Position numbers and translations under genes: made by a program
Notes under the pieces: generated by a model
Told to the model about the DNA's origin: nothing
Database searches by the model: none
What the model saw: only the letters and a program-made list of their open reading frames with translations
Shown: one piece after another, positions 27,370 through 37,266 of the stretch
How the letters are laid out: every line of letters begins with the position of its first letter
Position numbering within the stretch: the stretch's first letter is position 1
NCBI RefSeq assembly: GCF_007997085.1
Contig: NZ_VORR01000009.1
Span: forward strand, 42,279 to 106,278
DNA length: 64,000 nucleotides
Direction of reading: 5' to 3'
From: Polaribacter sp. IC066
GTDB lineage: Bacteria > Bacteroidota > Bacteroidia > Flavobacteriales > Flavobacteriaceae

Positions 27370-28833
27370 ATGTCTCATTACGAATCACCCATAAGGGAAC
27401 CTTTAGTATTAGGTGATAAAACTTATCACGATATTACCGAAGACATTGTTAAACCTATAGAGGGTAAGGCAAATAAGAATTGGTACATTGCGTTCTATAT
27501 TTCTTTAGCAGCAATGCTTTGGGGATTTGGATGTATCTTTTACACTGTAGGAACAGGTATTGGAGTTTGGGGATTGAACAAGAACATTGGTTGGGCTTGG
27601 GATATTACAAACTTTGTATGGTGGGTAGGTATCGGTCACGCGGGGACTTTAATTTCAGCGGTACTTTTATTATTCCGTCAGAAATGGAGAATGGCGATTA
27701 ACCGTTCTGCGGAAGCAATGACAATTTTCGCGGTTTTTCAAGCAGGATTGTTTCCAATTATTCACATGGGAAGGCCTTGGAATGCTTATTGGGTTCTACC
27801 ACTTCCCAATCAATTTGGGTCTTTGTGGGTAAACTTTAACTCTCCTCTGTTGTGGGATGTTTTTGCAATTTCGACGTATTTATCGGTATCATTGGTTTTT
27901 TGGTGGACAGGTTTATTGCCAGATTTTGCAATGATTCGTGATAGAGCTGTAAAGCCTTTTCAAAAGAAAATTTATGCTTTACTATCATTCGGTTGGTCTG
28001 GTAGAGCAAAAGATTGGCAGCGTTTCGAAGAAGTATCTTTAGTTTTGGCTGGTTTAGCAACACCACTTGTACTTTCGGTGCATACAATTGTATCGATGGA
28101 TTTTGCTACATCAATCAATCCGGGTTGGCACTCAACAATATTTCCACCTTATTTCGTAGCTGGAGCAATTTTTTCAGGATTTGCAATGGTGCAAACGCTG
28201 TTAGGAATTATGCGTAAGGTTACTAATCTAGAGGATTATATTACTCGTATGCACATCGAATATATGAATATTGTAATTATTTTAACAGGGGGTATTGTAG
28301 CAGTTGCATATGCAACTGAATTCTTTATTGCCTGGTATACAGGTTCCCCTTATGAAAACTATACGTATCTATCTGTAGGAGCAGCAACAGGTCCTTACGC
28401 TTGGGCATTTTATTCATTATTGTTCTTTAATATTCTTACGCCACAGTTATTATGGTTTAAGAAAATTAGAAGAAGCTTTATGTGGACATTTGTCATATCA
28501 ATAGCAATTAATATTGGTATGTGGTTTGAGCGTTTCGATATAATTGCAATTGTATTAAGTAAAGGTCATTTACCTTCTACTTGGTGGCGTTTTGAACCAA
28601 CGTTTGTTGATGTTGGTATTTTCATAGGAACAATAGGATTTTTCTTTGTGTTATTTTTATTATATGCAAGGACTTTCCCTGTAATCGCGCAAGCAGAAGT
28701 AAAGACAATATTAAAGTCTTCGGGCGAATTTTATAAGAAGAGAAGCGAACAAGGTATTCCTACAAAACCAGCAATCGTTCTCTTGAATAATGATACAATG
28801 GAAATTAACCCTGATAATAATAAAAAAGAATAA
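27370..28833 (+). CDS. actC: Alternative Complex III subunit C, NrfD/PsrC-type quinol-binding membrane protein
   Basis: 487 aa and about ten transmembrane helices by hydrophobicity, of the NrfD/polysulfide reductase PsrC family. The N-terminus is REPLVLGDKTYHDITED, as in ActC. It is expected to hold the quinol site at the periplasmic side. It starts 21 nt after actB and ends 2 nt before actD, a tight operon. ActF is a paralogue of similar topology. Confidence 0.93.
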   Translation: MSHYESPIREPLVLGDKTYHDITEDIVKPIEGKANKNWYIAFYISLAAMLWGFGCIFYTVGTGIGVWGLNKNIGWAWDITNFVWWVGIGHAGTLISAVLLLFRQKWRMAINRSAEAMTIFAVFQAGLFPIIHMGRPWNAYWVLPLPNQFGSLWVNFNSPLLWDVFAISTYLSVSLVFWWTGLLPDFAMIRDRAVKPFQKKIYALLSFGWSGRAKDWQRFEEVSLVLAGLATPLVLSVHTIVSMDFATSINPGWHSTIFPPYFVAGAIFSGFAMVQTLLGIMRKVTNLEDYITRMHIEYMNIVIILTGGIVAVAYATEFFIAWYTGSPYENYTYLSVGAATGPYAWAFYSLLFFNILTPQLLWFKKIRRSFMWTFVISIAINIGMWFERFDIIAIVLSKGHLPSTWWRFEPTFVDVGIFIGTIGFFFVLFLLYARTFPVIAQAEVKTILKSSGEFYKKRSEQGIPTKPAIVLLNNDTMEINPDNNKKE

Positions 28834-28835
28834 GT

Positions 28836-29363
28836 ATGGAATCATCAAAGGTTATTCATGCGTTTTATAATGATGATGAAATTTTGCTAGATGCAGTAAA
28901 GGCTGTGAAAGCAGAACATCATCAAATAGAAGAAATTTTTTGTCCATTTCCAGTTCATGGTTTAGACAAAGCAATGGGATTAGCACCAACAAGATTAGCG
29001 ATCACGGCTTTCTTTTATGGTTGTACAGGGTTAGCATTCGCTATTTGGATGACAAATTACATGATGATTGAAGATTGGCCTATGGATATTGGTGGTAAGC
29101 CAAGCTTTTCTTGGATAGAAAATATGCCAGCTTTCGTGCCAATTATGTTTGAGTTAACAGTTTTCTTTGCGGCGCATTTAATGGTAATTACGTTTTATAT
29201 GAGAAGTAGAATTTGGCCATTTAAAGAAGCAGAGAATCCAGACCCAAGAACTACAGATGATCATTTTTTAATGGAAATTCCTGTAAAAGATAATGTAGAA
29301 GAATTAACTGCATTATTAACGAAAACAGGTGCTGTAGAAATTAATGTAGTAGATAAGCACTAA
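28836..29363 (+). CDS. actD: Alternative Complex III subunit D (DUF3341)
   Basis: 175 aa, DUF3341 family. A short cytosolic N-terminal domain (VIHAFYNDDEILLDAVKAVK, then CPFPVHGLDKAMGL) precedes two transmembrane helices at about 55-75 and 98-125. It is a structural subunit of the complex without cofactor motifs. It starts 2 nt after the actC stop. Confidence 0.92.
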   Translation: MESSKVIHAFYNDDEILLDAVKAVKAEHHQIEEIFCPFPVHGLDKAMGLAPTRLAITAFFYGCTGLAFAIWMTNYMMIEDWPMDIGGKPSFSWIENMPAFVPIMFELTVFFAAHLMVITFYMRSRIWPFKEAENPDPRTTDDHFLMEIPVKDNVEELTALLTKTGAVEINVVDKH

Positions 29364-29373
29364 TATATAGAGG

Positions 29374-29922
29374 ATGAAAAGTTTAAAATTAATTATCGCT
29401 TTGCTAATTTTTGTAAGTTTTATTTCTTGCAATAATAAAAGAACTCCGCAGGTTGAATACATGCCAGATATGTATGTTTCAATTCCGTATGATGCAGATG
29501 ATGCTGAAGGATTAAATGGAAACCCTGTGAATAGTAAGCCGGTAGGAGGAACTATACCAGTTGGAGGCCATCCTTCTTATGATATTGCAGATACTCCTGA
29601 AGGATATGAAAAAGCAAAAATTGAATTAAAAAATCCTTTAGCTTCTTCTGAAGAGAATTTAGAGAACGGAAAAGCAATGTATGAAATATATTGTATTTCA
29701 TGCCACGGTAAGAAGGGTGACGGAAATGGATATTTATCCCAAGCAGAGAAATTTGAGGGGATCCCAAATTATAAGGATAGAGATATAACTGCAGGTAGTG
29801 TTTATCATGTTCTTATACATGGTAAAAATTTAATGGGCTCTCACTCGGGTCAATTAACGTATAACGAACGCTGGCAAATTATTCATTATGTGGAACAATT
29901 GCGTGCAGATTTATTAAAATAA
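29374..29922 (+). CDS. actE: Alternative Complex III subunit E, monohaem cytochrome c lipoprotein
   Basis: 182 aa. A lipoprotein signal peptide ends at the lipobox FISC (Cys19). A class I cytochrome c domain has CISCH at 107-111 and a probable Met ligand in the NLMGSH segment near 154. It should sit on the periplasmic face and take electrons from ActA. The gene lies 10 nt after actD. Confidence 0.92.
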   Translation: MKSLKLIIALLIFVSFISCNNKRTPQVEYMPDMYVSIPYDADDAEGLNGNPVNSKPVGGTIPVGGHPSYDIADTPEGYEKAKIELKNPLASSEENLENGKAMYEIYCISCHGKKGDGNGYLSQAEKFEGIPNYKDRDITAGSVYHVLIHGKNLMGSHSGQLTYNERWQIIHYVEQLRADLLK

Positions 29923-29948
29923 TAACATAAAGATAGAATACGAAAGAT

Positions 29949-31367
29949 ATGTATCAATTCTCGGGTAAATTAAAAATGTTATCATTTGCACTAATTATTT
30001 TTGGGGCAATAGGTATTGGTGTAGGCTTTTTAAGTACGCCAGGTTCTGTTGATGACGTAAAGGAAATGTTGTCACAAGAGTCTTCTCAAGAAGATGGGCA
30101 TGAATCAACGAATCAGGATGCTTCGGTAAACGATCACAATGAAAGTACCAAAGTTATAGGTTTAGATCATGGTGATGCTGTTCATGGCGAACATGATGAT
30201 GAACATGCGGAGCATGTGTATCATCAACTTAAAAATAGACCTTGGTCAGCAGTATATGTTTCTTTATTTTTCTTTTTAGGAATTTCATTATTAGTGCTGG
30301 CTTTTTATGCTTCGCAGAGAGTTGCACAATCAGCTTGGTCAGTAGTGTTGTTTAGAGTGATGGAAGCGATAACCGCGAATTTGGTGCCAACTTCGATCAT
30401 TATGGTATTAGTAATTTTGTCGGCATCAGTATTTCACTGGAATCACATGTTCGTATGGATGACAGAGGGTACATTCGATCCGACAAGTGAAAATTATGAT
30501 GCGATTGTAGATGGTAAATCATGGTGGATAAATGCTACTGGATGGACAATTAGAGGAATAGTATATTTAGCGATTTGGAATGCTTACAGATGGTATATTC
30601 GTAAAAACTCTATTGCAGAAGATACTGCCAATGATAATAATAAAACATACAAAAAGAATTATAATGTATCAGTAGGATTTTTGTTTCTTTTTATGGTTAC
30701 CGAAACATTGATGTCTTGGGATTGGATTATGGGTCTGGATCCACACTGGTTCTCAACATTATTTGGTTGGTACATATTATCTAGTTTGTTAGTAAGTGCC
30801 TTAACGGTAATTGCTTTTGTAACGATTTATTTGCGATCACAAGGAGCTTTGCCAGGTGTGAATGATAGTCATGTGCATGATTTAGCAAAATTTATGTTTG
30901 GTTTTTCTATATTTTGGACCTACTTATGGTTTTCTCAATTTATGCTAATATGGTATGCAGATATTCCGGAAGAAACAACTTATTTTGTTGCTCGTTTTGA
31001 GGAGTACAAAGTACCTTTTTTAGCAATGGTTGTAATGAATTTTGTTTTTCCTGTACTATTGTTATTAAATAGTGATTATAAAAGTATTCCTTGGTTTATT
31101 GTTATTGGGGGTGTTGTAATTTTAGGAGGACATTATATCGATATTTTTGTAATGGTAATGCCAGCTACAGTAGGTGGTCAGTGGTATTTCGGATTTCCGG
31201 AAATTGGTGCCGTGCTTTTCTTTTTAGGAATTTTTATATATACTGTGTTTAGTTCGTTTGCAAAAGCGAACCCGATACCTAAAGGAAATCCTTTCTTAAA
31301 AGAAAGCGAACAATTTCATTACTATAATATAGAACACAGAGGAGAAAGTTCAGGAGATCATCATTAA
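29949..31367 (+). CDS. actF: Alternative Complex III subunit F, membrane protein
   Basis: 472 aa and about ten transmembrane helices, a partner of ActC in the membrane arm. The loop between the first two helices (residues about 45-92) is rich in His, Asp and Glu (for example GDAVHGEHDDEHAEH), which is unusual and could bind metal, though it may only be a flexible linker. The C-terminus has the motif HYYNIEHRGE. The gene follows actE in the same operon and is 35 nt from coxB. Confidence 0.92.
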   Translation: MYQFSGKLKMLSFALIIFGAIGIGVGFLSTPGSVDDVKEMLSQESSQEDGHESTNQDASVNDHNESTKVIGLDHGDAVHGEHDDEHAEHVYHQLKNRPWSAVYVSLFFFLGISLLVLAFYASQRVAQSAWSVVLFRVMEAITANLVPTSIIMVLVILSASVFHWNHMFVWMTEGTFDPTSENYDAIVDGKSWWINATGWTIRGIVYLAIWNAYRWYIRKNSIAEDTANDNNKTYKKNYNVSVGFLFLFMVTETLMSWDWIMGLDPHWFSTLFGWYILSSLLVSALTVIAFVTIYLRSQGALPGVNDSHVHDLAKFMFGFSIFWTYLWFSQFMLIWYADIPEETTYFVARFEEYKVPFLAMVVMNFVFPVLLLLNSDYKSIPWFIVIGGVVILGGHYIDIFVMVMPATVGGQWYFGFPEIGAVLFFLGIFIYTVFSSFAKANPIPKGNPFLKESEQFHYYNIEHRGESSGDHH

Positions 31368-31402
31368 TAAATTAAGATTTAAATAATTAAGACAGTATAT
31401 AT

Positions 31403-32416
31403 ATGTTAGCTCTATTTTATATTTTTATAGGTGTTGCGATAGGTGTAAGTTTTTGGCAAATTACTCGAATTTTAGATTTTAGAGGAGTTATCGCTAATGA
31501 TAAAGACAACTCGAAACAAGGTAAGTATGCACTATATTTCATGGTTTTTTTATATGCCATGATGATCTATTGCCTAATAGCCTTGAACGTTTTAATGTTG
31601 CCAGAATCGGCTTCAATTGAAGGTGAACATGACGATAGATTATTTGATATAACATTTTGGTTAATTGGAATTGTACAATTTTTTATGCAGTTTTTAATCT
31701 TCTATTTTACTTTTAAATATAGAGGTAAGAAAACGAATAAAGCAAAATTTTATGCAGACAGTCACAAATTAGAGTTGATTTGGACGGTAACTCCAGCTAT
31801 AGTTTTAGTTGTGTTAATCGGTTACGGTTTATGGCAGTGGAATAATATAATGGATTTATCTGATGAAGATGCAGTGGTGATAGAAGTATATTCTCAACAG
31901 TTTAGATGGGATGCTCGCTATGCAGGTGAAGATAATACATTGGGCAGAGGAAATGTCAATTATATCGATATCAATAATCTAAATACTATGGGTGTTGATA
32001 TGTCTGATGTAAATGCGCAAGATGATATCCAAGTAACGGAACTATATTTGCCTAAAGGTAGAAAAGTCCATTTCCAGTTTCGATCACAAGATGTATTGCA
32101 TTCGGCGTATATGCCACATTTTAGAGCACAAATGAATTGTGTTCCAGGAATGACTACCGAGTTTGGTTTTACTCCAAAGTACACAACCGAAGAGATGAGG
32201 CAGCAACCAGAGGTAATGGCCAAAACAAGGGGAATCAATAAAATAAGAAATGCAAAAGGAGAAGAATTGTACGAATTTGATTACATCTTATTGTGTAATA
32301 AAATCTGTGGGGCTTCTCATTACAGCATGCAAATGAAAATTACAGTTGTAGAGCAAGAAGAGTACGACAAATGGATTGCACTTCAACCAACTTTAGCTAC
32401 AGTTCTCACAAAATAA
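31403..32416 (+). CDS. coxB: Cytochrome c oxidase subunit II
   Basis: 337 aa. Membrane helices occupy the N-terminal third, and a CuA cupredoxin domain follows. CuA ligands are visible as C298, C302, H306 and M309 in CNKICGASHYSMQM, with an upstream His in VLHSAYMPHF. There is no fused cytochrome c domain, unlike caa3 oxidases of some phyla, so electrons should come from ActA/ActE or a separate cytochrome c. It is co-oriented with the act genes, consistent with a complex III-oxidase supercomplex as found in Flavobacterium. Confidence 0.95.
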   Translation: MLALFYIFIGVAIGVSFWQITRILDFRGVIANDKDNSKQGKYALYFMVFLYAMMIYCLIALNVLMLPESASIEGEHDDRLFDITFWLIGIVQFFMQFLIFYFTFKYRGKKTNKAKFYADSHKLELIWTVTPAIVLVVLIGYGLWQWNNIMDLSDEDAVVIEVYSQQFRWDARYAGEDNTLGRGNVNYIDINNLNTMGVDMSDVNAQDDIQVTELYLPKGRKVHFQFRSQDVLHSAYMPHFRAQMNCVPGMTTEFGFTPKYTTEEMRQQPEVMAKTRGINKIRNAKGEELYEFDYILLCNKICGASHYSMQMKITVVEQEEYDKWIALQPTLATVLTK

Positions 32417-32446
32417 AAAAAAAATTCACTACAAATAAATAGTATT

Positions 32447-34225
32447 ATGTCAGAAAATCATAAAGAAACGTTTGTAACAAAATATATTTTCAGTCAAGAT
32501 CATAAGATGATTTCTAAACAATTCCTTGTAACAGGAATTTTTATGGGAGTTATAGCCGTGCTCATGTCTATGTTATTTAGGTTACAATTGGCATGGCCAG
32601 ACACATCATTTTCAATTATTGAAGCCTTTTTAGGACCGCATCAAACAGACGGTGTAATGAGTCCAGATATCTATCTGGCTTTAGTTACCATACATGGTAC
32701 GATCATGGTGTTTTTTGTATTAACGGCCGGATTAAGTGGTACTTTTTCTAACTTATTAATTCCATTGCAAATTGGAGCAAGAGATATGGCTTCTGGTTTT
32801 ATGAACATGGTGTCTTATTGGTTATTTTTTATATCGAGTATAATCATGGTGTTCTCATTATTTTTAGAAGCAGGACCGGCGTCTGCAGGATGGACGGTTT
32901 ATCCACCATTAAGCGCATTGCCACAAGCAATTCCAGGATCTGGAGCGGGTATGACTTTTTGGTTAGTATCGATGGCGATATTTGTTGCCTCCTCATTAAT
33001 AGGTGCGCTAAATTATATCGTTACGGTTTTTAATTTAAGAACTAAAGGGATGAAAATGACAAGATTACCATTAACAATTTGGGCATTTTTTATCACAGCG
33101 ATTATTGGTGTGGTTTCGTTTCCTGTATTACTATCAGCGGCTCTTTTACTACTTTTTGATAGAAGTTTTGGAACATCGTTTTATTTATCCGATATTTTTA
33201 TTTCAGGAGAGGTGTTGCATTATCAAGGTGGATCGCCGGTATTATATGAGCATTTATTTTGGTTTTTAGGGCATCCAGAGGTTTATATTGTATTGTTGCC
33301 TGCATTAGGTATTACATCAGAAATTATTTCTACAAATGCTAGAAAGCCAATTTTTGGATATAGAGCAATGGTAATGTCTATTATGGCAATTGCATTTTTA
33401 TCAACAATTGTTTGGGGGCATCACATGTTTGTTTCAGGAATGAATCCATTTTTAGGATCGGTATTTACATTTACAACGTTGTTGATTGCAATTCCGTCTG
33501 CTGTAAAAGCATTTAATTATGTCACAACGCTCTGGAAAGGTAATTTACAGTTAAACCCAGCAATGTTATTTTCAATCGGATTAGTTTCAACATTTGTAAC
33601 AGGTGGTTTAACAGGTCTAGTTTTAGGAGATTCTGCTTTAGATATAAATATTCATGATACGTATTTCGTTGTAGCGCATTTCCACTTAGTAATGGGTATT
33701 TCTGCAATATTCGGAATGTATGCCGGTATTTATCACTGGTTTCCAAAAATGTATGGTAGAATGATGAATAAGACATTAGGGTATTGGCACTTTTGGATTA
33801 CCATAATTACAGCGTATGGGGTATTCTGGCCAATGCATTTTATTGGATTAGCCGGATTACCACGTAGATATTATTCAAACACAGCATTTCCTATGTTTGA
33901 CGATTTAGCAGATGTGAATGTGGTTATTACAATTTTTGCTTTAGTTGGTGGGGTTGCTCAAATAATATTTTTAGCAAATTTCTTTATCTCGATGTATAGA
34001 GGCGAGAAAGCAACACAAAACCCTTGGAGGTCTAATACATTAGAGTGGACAACTCCAGTAGAACATGTTCATGGAAACTGGCCAGGTAAATTACCTGAAG
34101 TACATAGATGGCCATATGATTATAGTAAGCGGGTAGATGCCGATGATGATGACAGTGATTATTTACATGGTGAAGATTTTGTTTTACAAACAACACCTTT
34201 ATTAGAGGGCGAAGAAGCTTCATAG
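32447..34225 (+). CDS. coxA: Cytochrome c oxidase subunit I
   Basis: 592 aa haem-copper oxidase, twelve helices expected. The CuB-tyrosine motif WFLGHPEVYIVLLP, the HHMFVSGMNP segment and the haem ligands in HDTYFVVAHFHLVMG are all present, as expected for an A-type oxidase. It reduces oxygen to water and pumps protons. It is the last gene of the respiratory block and is followed by a terminator. Subunits III and IV are not in the window. Confidence 0.97.
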   Translation: MSENHKETFVTKYIFSQDHKMISKQFLVTGIFMGVIAVLMSMLFRLQLAWPDTSFSIIEAFLGPHQTDGVMSPDIYLALVTIHGTIMVFFVLTAGLSGTFSNLLIPLQIGARDMASGFMNMVSYWLFFISSIIMVFSLFLEAGPASAGWTVYPPLSALPQAIPGSGAGMTFWLVSMAIFVASSLIGALNYIVTVFNLRTKGMKMTRLPLTIWAFFITAIIGVVSFPVLLSAALLLLFDRSFGTSFYLSDIFISGEVLHYQGGSPVLYEHLFWFLGHPEVYIVLLPALGITSEIISTNARKPIFGYRAMVMSIMAIAFLSTIVWGHHMFVSGMNPFLGSVFTFTTLLIAIPSAVKAFNYVTTLWKGNLQLNPAMLFSIGLVSTFVTGGLTGLVLGDSALDINIHDTYFVVAHFHLVMGISAIFGMYAGIYHWFPKMYGRMMNKTLGYWHFWITIITAYGVFWPMHFIGLAGLPRRYYSNTAFPMFDDLADVNVVITIFALVGGVAQIIFLANFFISMYRGEKATQNPWRSNTLEWTTPVEHVHGNWPGKLPEVHRWPYDYSKRVDADDDDSDYLHGEDFVLQTTPLLEGEEAS

Positions 34226-34247
34226 TATTTTAAATCTTTCTAAATAT

Positions 34248-34277
34248 AAAACCTTTTCAAATTTGGAAAGGTTTTTT
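34248..34277 (+). terminator. Terminator of the act-cox operon
   Basis: AAAACCTTTTCAAATTTGGAAAGGTTTTTT forms a stem of 7-9 bp with an AT-rich interior, followed by a T run. It lies 23 nt after coxA. Confidence 0.8.
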
Positions 34278-34319
34278 GTTATGTAACAAAACTTACACAG
34301 CATCTATTCTATTTTCTAT

Positions 34320-34327
34320 TATCTTTG
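34320..34327 (+). promoter_or_regulatory. -7 box abutting ruvB
   Basis: TATCTTTG (TAnnTTTG) ends 4 nt before the ruvB ATG at 34332. If transcription starts at the usual distance, the mRNA would begin at or very near the start codon. Confidence 0.5.
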
Positions 34328-34331
34328 TAGT

Positions 34332-35354
34332 ATGAATGAAAATTTGAACCCAGATAACGATAATTTATCGAATGAAGATCTAGACGTTGAAAAAAAGTTA
34401 CGTCCGTTATCTTTCGAAGATTTTTCAGGACAAGACCAAGCAATTGATAATCTAAAGATTTTTGTAGAGGCAGCTAATCAAAGAGGAGAGGCTTTAGATC
34501 ATACGTTATTTCACGGTCCTCCAGGTTTAGGAAAAACAACCTTAGCGCATATTTTAGCAAACGAACTGCAAGTTGGTATTAAGGTAACATCAGGTCCGGT
34601 ATTAGACAAGCCAGGAGATTTAGCAGGGTTGTTGACAAATTTAGACGAAAGAGATGTGCTTTTCATAGATGAAATACATCGATTAAGTCCTATTGTTGAA
34701 GAATATTTATATTCTGCCATGGAAGATTATAAGATTGACATCATGATTGAATCTGGGCCAAATGCCCGTACAGTTCAGATTAATTTAGAACCGTTCACGT
34801 TAATCGGTGCAACTACGCGTTCAGGATTGTTAACAGCCCCGATGCGAGCTCGTTTTGGCATTAGCAGCAGATTGCATTATTATTCAACAGAATTGTTAAC
34901 CACTATTATCCAAAGAAGTTCTCATATTTTAGGAGTTCCTATTTCGATGGAATCGGCTATTGAGATTGCCGGAAGAAGTAGAGGAACACCAAGGATTGCA
35001 AATGCACTTTTACGAAGAGTTCGAGATTTTGCACAAATAAAGGGGGACGGAAAAATTTCTATAGAAATAGCAAAATATGCTTTAAAGGCTCTGAATGTAG
35101 ATGCACACGGTTTGGATGAAATGGATAATAAAATTTTAGCCACAATTATCGATAAATTTAAAGGAGGCCCTGTTGGTTTGAGCACAATTGCAACGGCGGT
35201 TTCAGAAAATACAGAAACTATTGAAGAAGTATATGAGCCGTTTCTAATTCAGCAAGGATTTATCATGAGAACTCCGAGAGGAAGAGAAGTAACAGATTTA
35301 GCGTATAAACATCTAGGTAGAGAAAAAGGAAGAAATCAAGGAGAATTGTTCTAA
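34332..35354 (+). CDS. ruvB: Holliday junction branch migration helicase RuvB
   Basis: 340-aa AAA+ ATPase that drives branch migration with RuvA. Walker A GPPGLGKT is at 62-69 and Walker B VLFIDEIH at 109-116. The sensor/arginine-finger region [18 protein letters not shown] and the C-terminal winged helix ([21 protein letters not shown]) are all present. Full length and normal. ruvA and ruvC are not nearby. A promoter-like TATCTTTG lies only 4 nt upstream of the ATG. Confidence 0.98.
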   Translation: MNENLNPDNDNLSNEDLDVEKKLRPLSFEDFSGQDQAIDNLKIFVEAANQRGEALDHTLFHGPPGLGKTTLAHILANELQVGIKVTSGPVLDKPGDLAGLLTNLDERDVLFIDEIHRLSPIVEEYLYSAMEDYKIDIMIESGPNARTVQINLEPFTLIGATTRSGLLTAPMRARFGISSRLHYYSTELLTTIIQRSSHILGVPISMESAIEIAGRSRGTPRIANALLRRVRDFAQIKGDGKISIEIAKYALKALNVDAHGLDEMDNKILATIIDKFKGGPVGLSTIATAVSENTETIEEVYEPFLIQQGFIMRTPRGREVTDLAYKHLGREKGRNQGELF

Positions 35355-35412
35355 TACAGGAGTAAGCTTTAGGCGATAAGCATAAAGCATACTGCCCAAA
35401 GCATGTAGCCAA
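35355..35412. repeat. AAGCTTTAGGC/AAGCATAAAGC intergenic element
   Basis: A short run of words similar to those at 3735-3816 (GCTTTAGGC, AAGCATAAAGC), filling the gap between ruvB and the SulP gene. Probably a degenerate dispersed repeat. Confidence 0.4.
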
Positions 35413-35414
35413 GA

Positions 35415-37142
35415 ATGAATATTAAAAAAATAATACCAATTTTAGAATGGTTACCAAATTACAATAAATCGCTTTTTAAAGGTGATTTATTTGCGGGTAT
35501 TACTGTGGGTATTATTTTAATTCCACAAGGAATTGCATACGCTTTAATTGCAGGGTTGCCACCAATTTATGGTTTATACTGCGCTTTAGTTCCGCAAGTA
35601 ATGTATGCTATTTTTGGCTCATCAAGACAAGTAGCAATTGGGCCAGTAGCTATGGATTCTCTAATTGTAGCTACAGGAGTTTCTACGGTAGCGTTAGCGG
35701 GTTCAGAAAGTTATATAGCAATAGCTATTTTACTAGGTTTGTTAGTGGGTGCAATTCAATTTATTTTGGGTATTTTTAGTTTAGGTTTTATCGTAAATTT
35801 TTTGTCAAAACCAGTAATTACCGGCTTTACGTCTGCTGTAGCTTTAATTATAGGTTTTAATCAATTTAGAAATTTGCTGGGTGTAGACTTTATTCAGAGT
35901 GATCAAATTCAGGATATTGTTAAAGATATCTGGTTTCATATAGCAAGTTTTAATAAACACACAACGATAATAGGATTGATATCTGTGATCATAATCGTTC
36001 TTTTTAGGATGATTGATAAAAAAATTCCGAATGCATTAATTGTAGTTATTTTGGGTATTTTAATCATGAAATATTTCGGAAAAAGTTTTAATGACGTATC
36101 AATTGTAAAAGAGATCCCTTCAGGTTTACCTGTATTTGGTATTCCAGAATTTGATGTAGATCTTATTAGAGAACTTTTACCAATCGCCTTTACATTGGTT
36201 ATGGTTGGTTATTTAGAAATTATATCCATCGGTAAATCTTTAGAGGCAAAACAAGATGAATACAGAATAAGACCCAACCAAGAATTAATTGCTTTAGGAT
36301 TGAGTAATATGGTCGGTTCTCTTTTTAAAGCATATCCATCAACATCTAGTTTTTCACGTTCTGCAATTAATCAAGAAAGCGGTGCAAAAACAGGAATGGC
36401 TTCTTTGGTTTCTGTGGTAATGGTTGTTTTAACTTTACTTTTTTTAACACCTTTATTTTATTATTTACCAAAAACAGTATTGGCTGCAATTATTATTGTG
36501 GCGGTTTTTGGGTTGATAAACTTTAAAGAAGCTATCTTTTTATGGAGGGCAAATAATTTAGATTTCTGGTTAATGATGGCAACGTTTTTGGCAACGTTAT
36601 TATTAGGGATTGAAAACGGAATTATGGTAGGCGTTAGTTTGTCGTTAATTGTATTAATATATAGAACATCAAGACCTTATGTAACAGAACTTGGAAAAGT
36701 GCCTCATTCTAATTTTTATAGAAACAAAAACAGGTTTGAAGAAGTACTAATTGATTCAGATATTTTAGTGTTTCGATTTGATGCGCAATTATTTTATGCA
36801 AATTCAAGTTATTTTAGAGATAAGTTAGATGAGATGGCCGATAAAAAAGGAAAGTCATTAAAATTAATTGTATTGGACGCAGAAAGTATTAATAGGGTAG
36901 ATAGCACGGGTGTTGAGATGCTGAAAGAGCGAATTAGATTTTATCAAAAAAAAGATGTTAAATTTTATTTTGCAGGCGTTAAAGGTCCTGTGAGAGATGA
37001 TTTATTTAAAAGCGGAATTTTAGAAATTATAGACATCAATCACTTTTTTATGAGAGCGAACCAAGCCGTTAAATTTTACAAAACAGGAGATAGAAAACAT
37101 CAAGAAAAATATGCAAAATACATACATCAAGCATATAAATAA
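35415..37142 (+). CDS. SulP-family anion permease with STAS domain
   Basis: 575 aa. The transmembrane part (about 1-420) carries the family signature LFAGITVGIILIPQGIAYAL near 30-48 and GLPPIYGLYCALVP. A C-terminal STAS domain (about 440-560) contains LIVLDAESINRVDSTGVEML. SulP proteins carry sulfate, bicarbonate or other anions; the substrate cannot be read from the sequence. Because the next genes handle sulfane sulfur, export or import of sulfate or sulfite is a reasonable guess. Intact. Confidence 0.92.
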   Translation: MNIKKIIPILEWLPNYNKSLFKGDLFAGITVGIILIPQGIAYALIAGLPPIYGLYCALVPQVMYAIFGSSRQVAIGPVAMDSLIVATGVSTVALAGSESYIAIAILLGLLVGAIQFILGIFSLGFIVNFLSKPVITGFTSAVALIIGFNQFRNLLGVDFIQSDQIQDIVKDIWFHIASFNKHTTIIGLISVIIIVLFRMIDKKIPNALIVVILGILIMKYFGKSFNDVSIVKEIPSGLPVFGIPEFDVDLIRELLPIAFTLVMVGYLEIISIGKSLEAKQDEYRIRPNQELIALGLSNMVGSLFKAYPSTSSFSRSAINQESGAKTGMASLVSVVMVVLTLLFLTPLFYYLPKTVLAAIIIVAVFGLINFKEAIFLWRANNLDFWLMMATFLATLLLGIENGIMVGVSLSLIVLIYRTSRPYVTELGKVPHSNFYRNKNRFEEVLIDSDILVFRFDAQLFYANSSYFRDKLDEMADKKGKSLKLIVLDAESINRVDSTGVEMLKERIRFYQKKDVKFYFAGVKGPVRDDLFKSGILEIIDINHFFMRANQAVKFYKTGDRKHQEKYAKYIHQAYK

Positions 37143-37266
37143 ACTGATAATTATCATTTGAGGACCAATCCTTTAAATGTAATTTTAGCACGTAGTTATT
37201 CTTTTACAAACGTATACGCTGAACTGGTTTCAGTATCAAAAACTTGTAGAAACTAAATTTAAAAAT

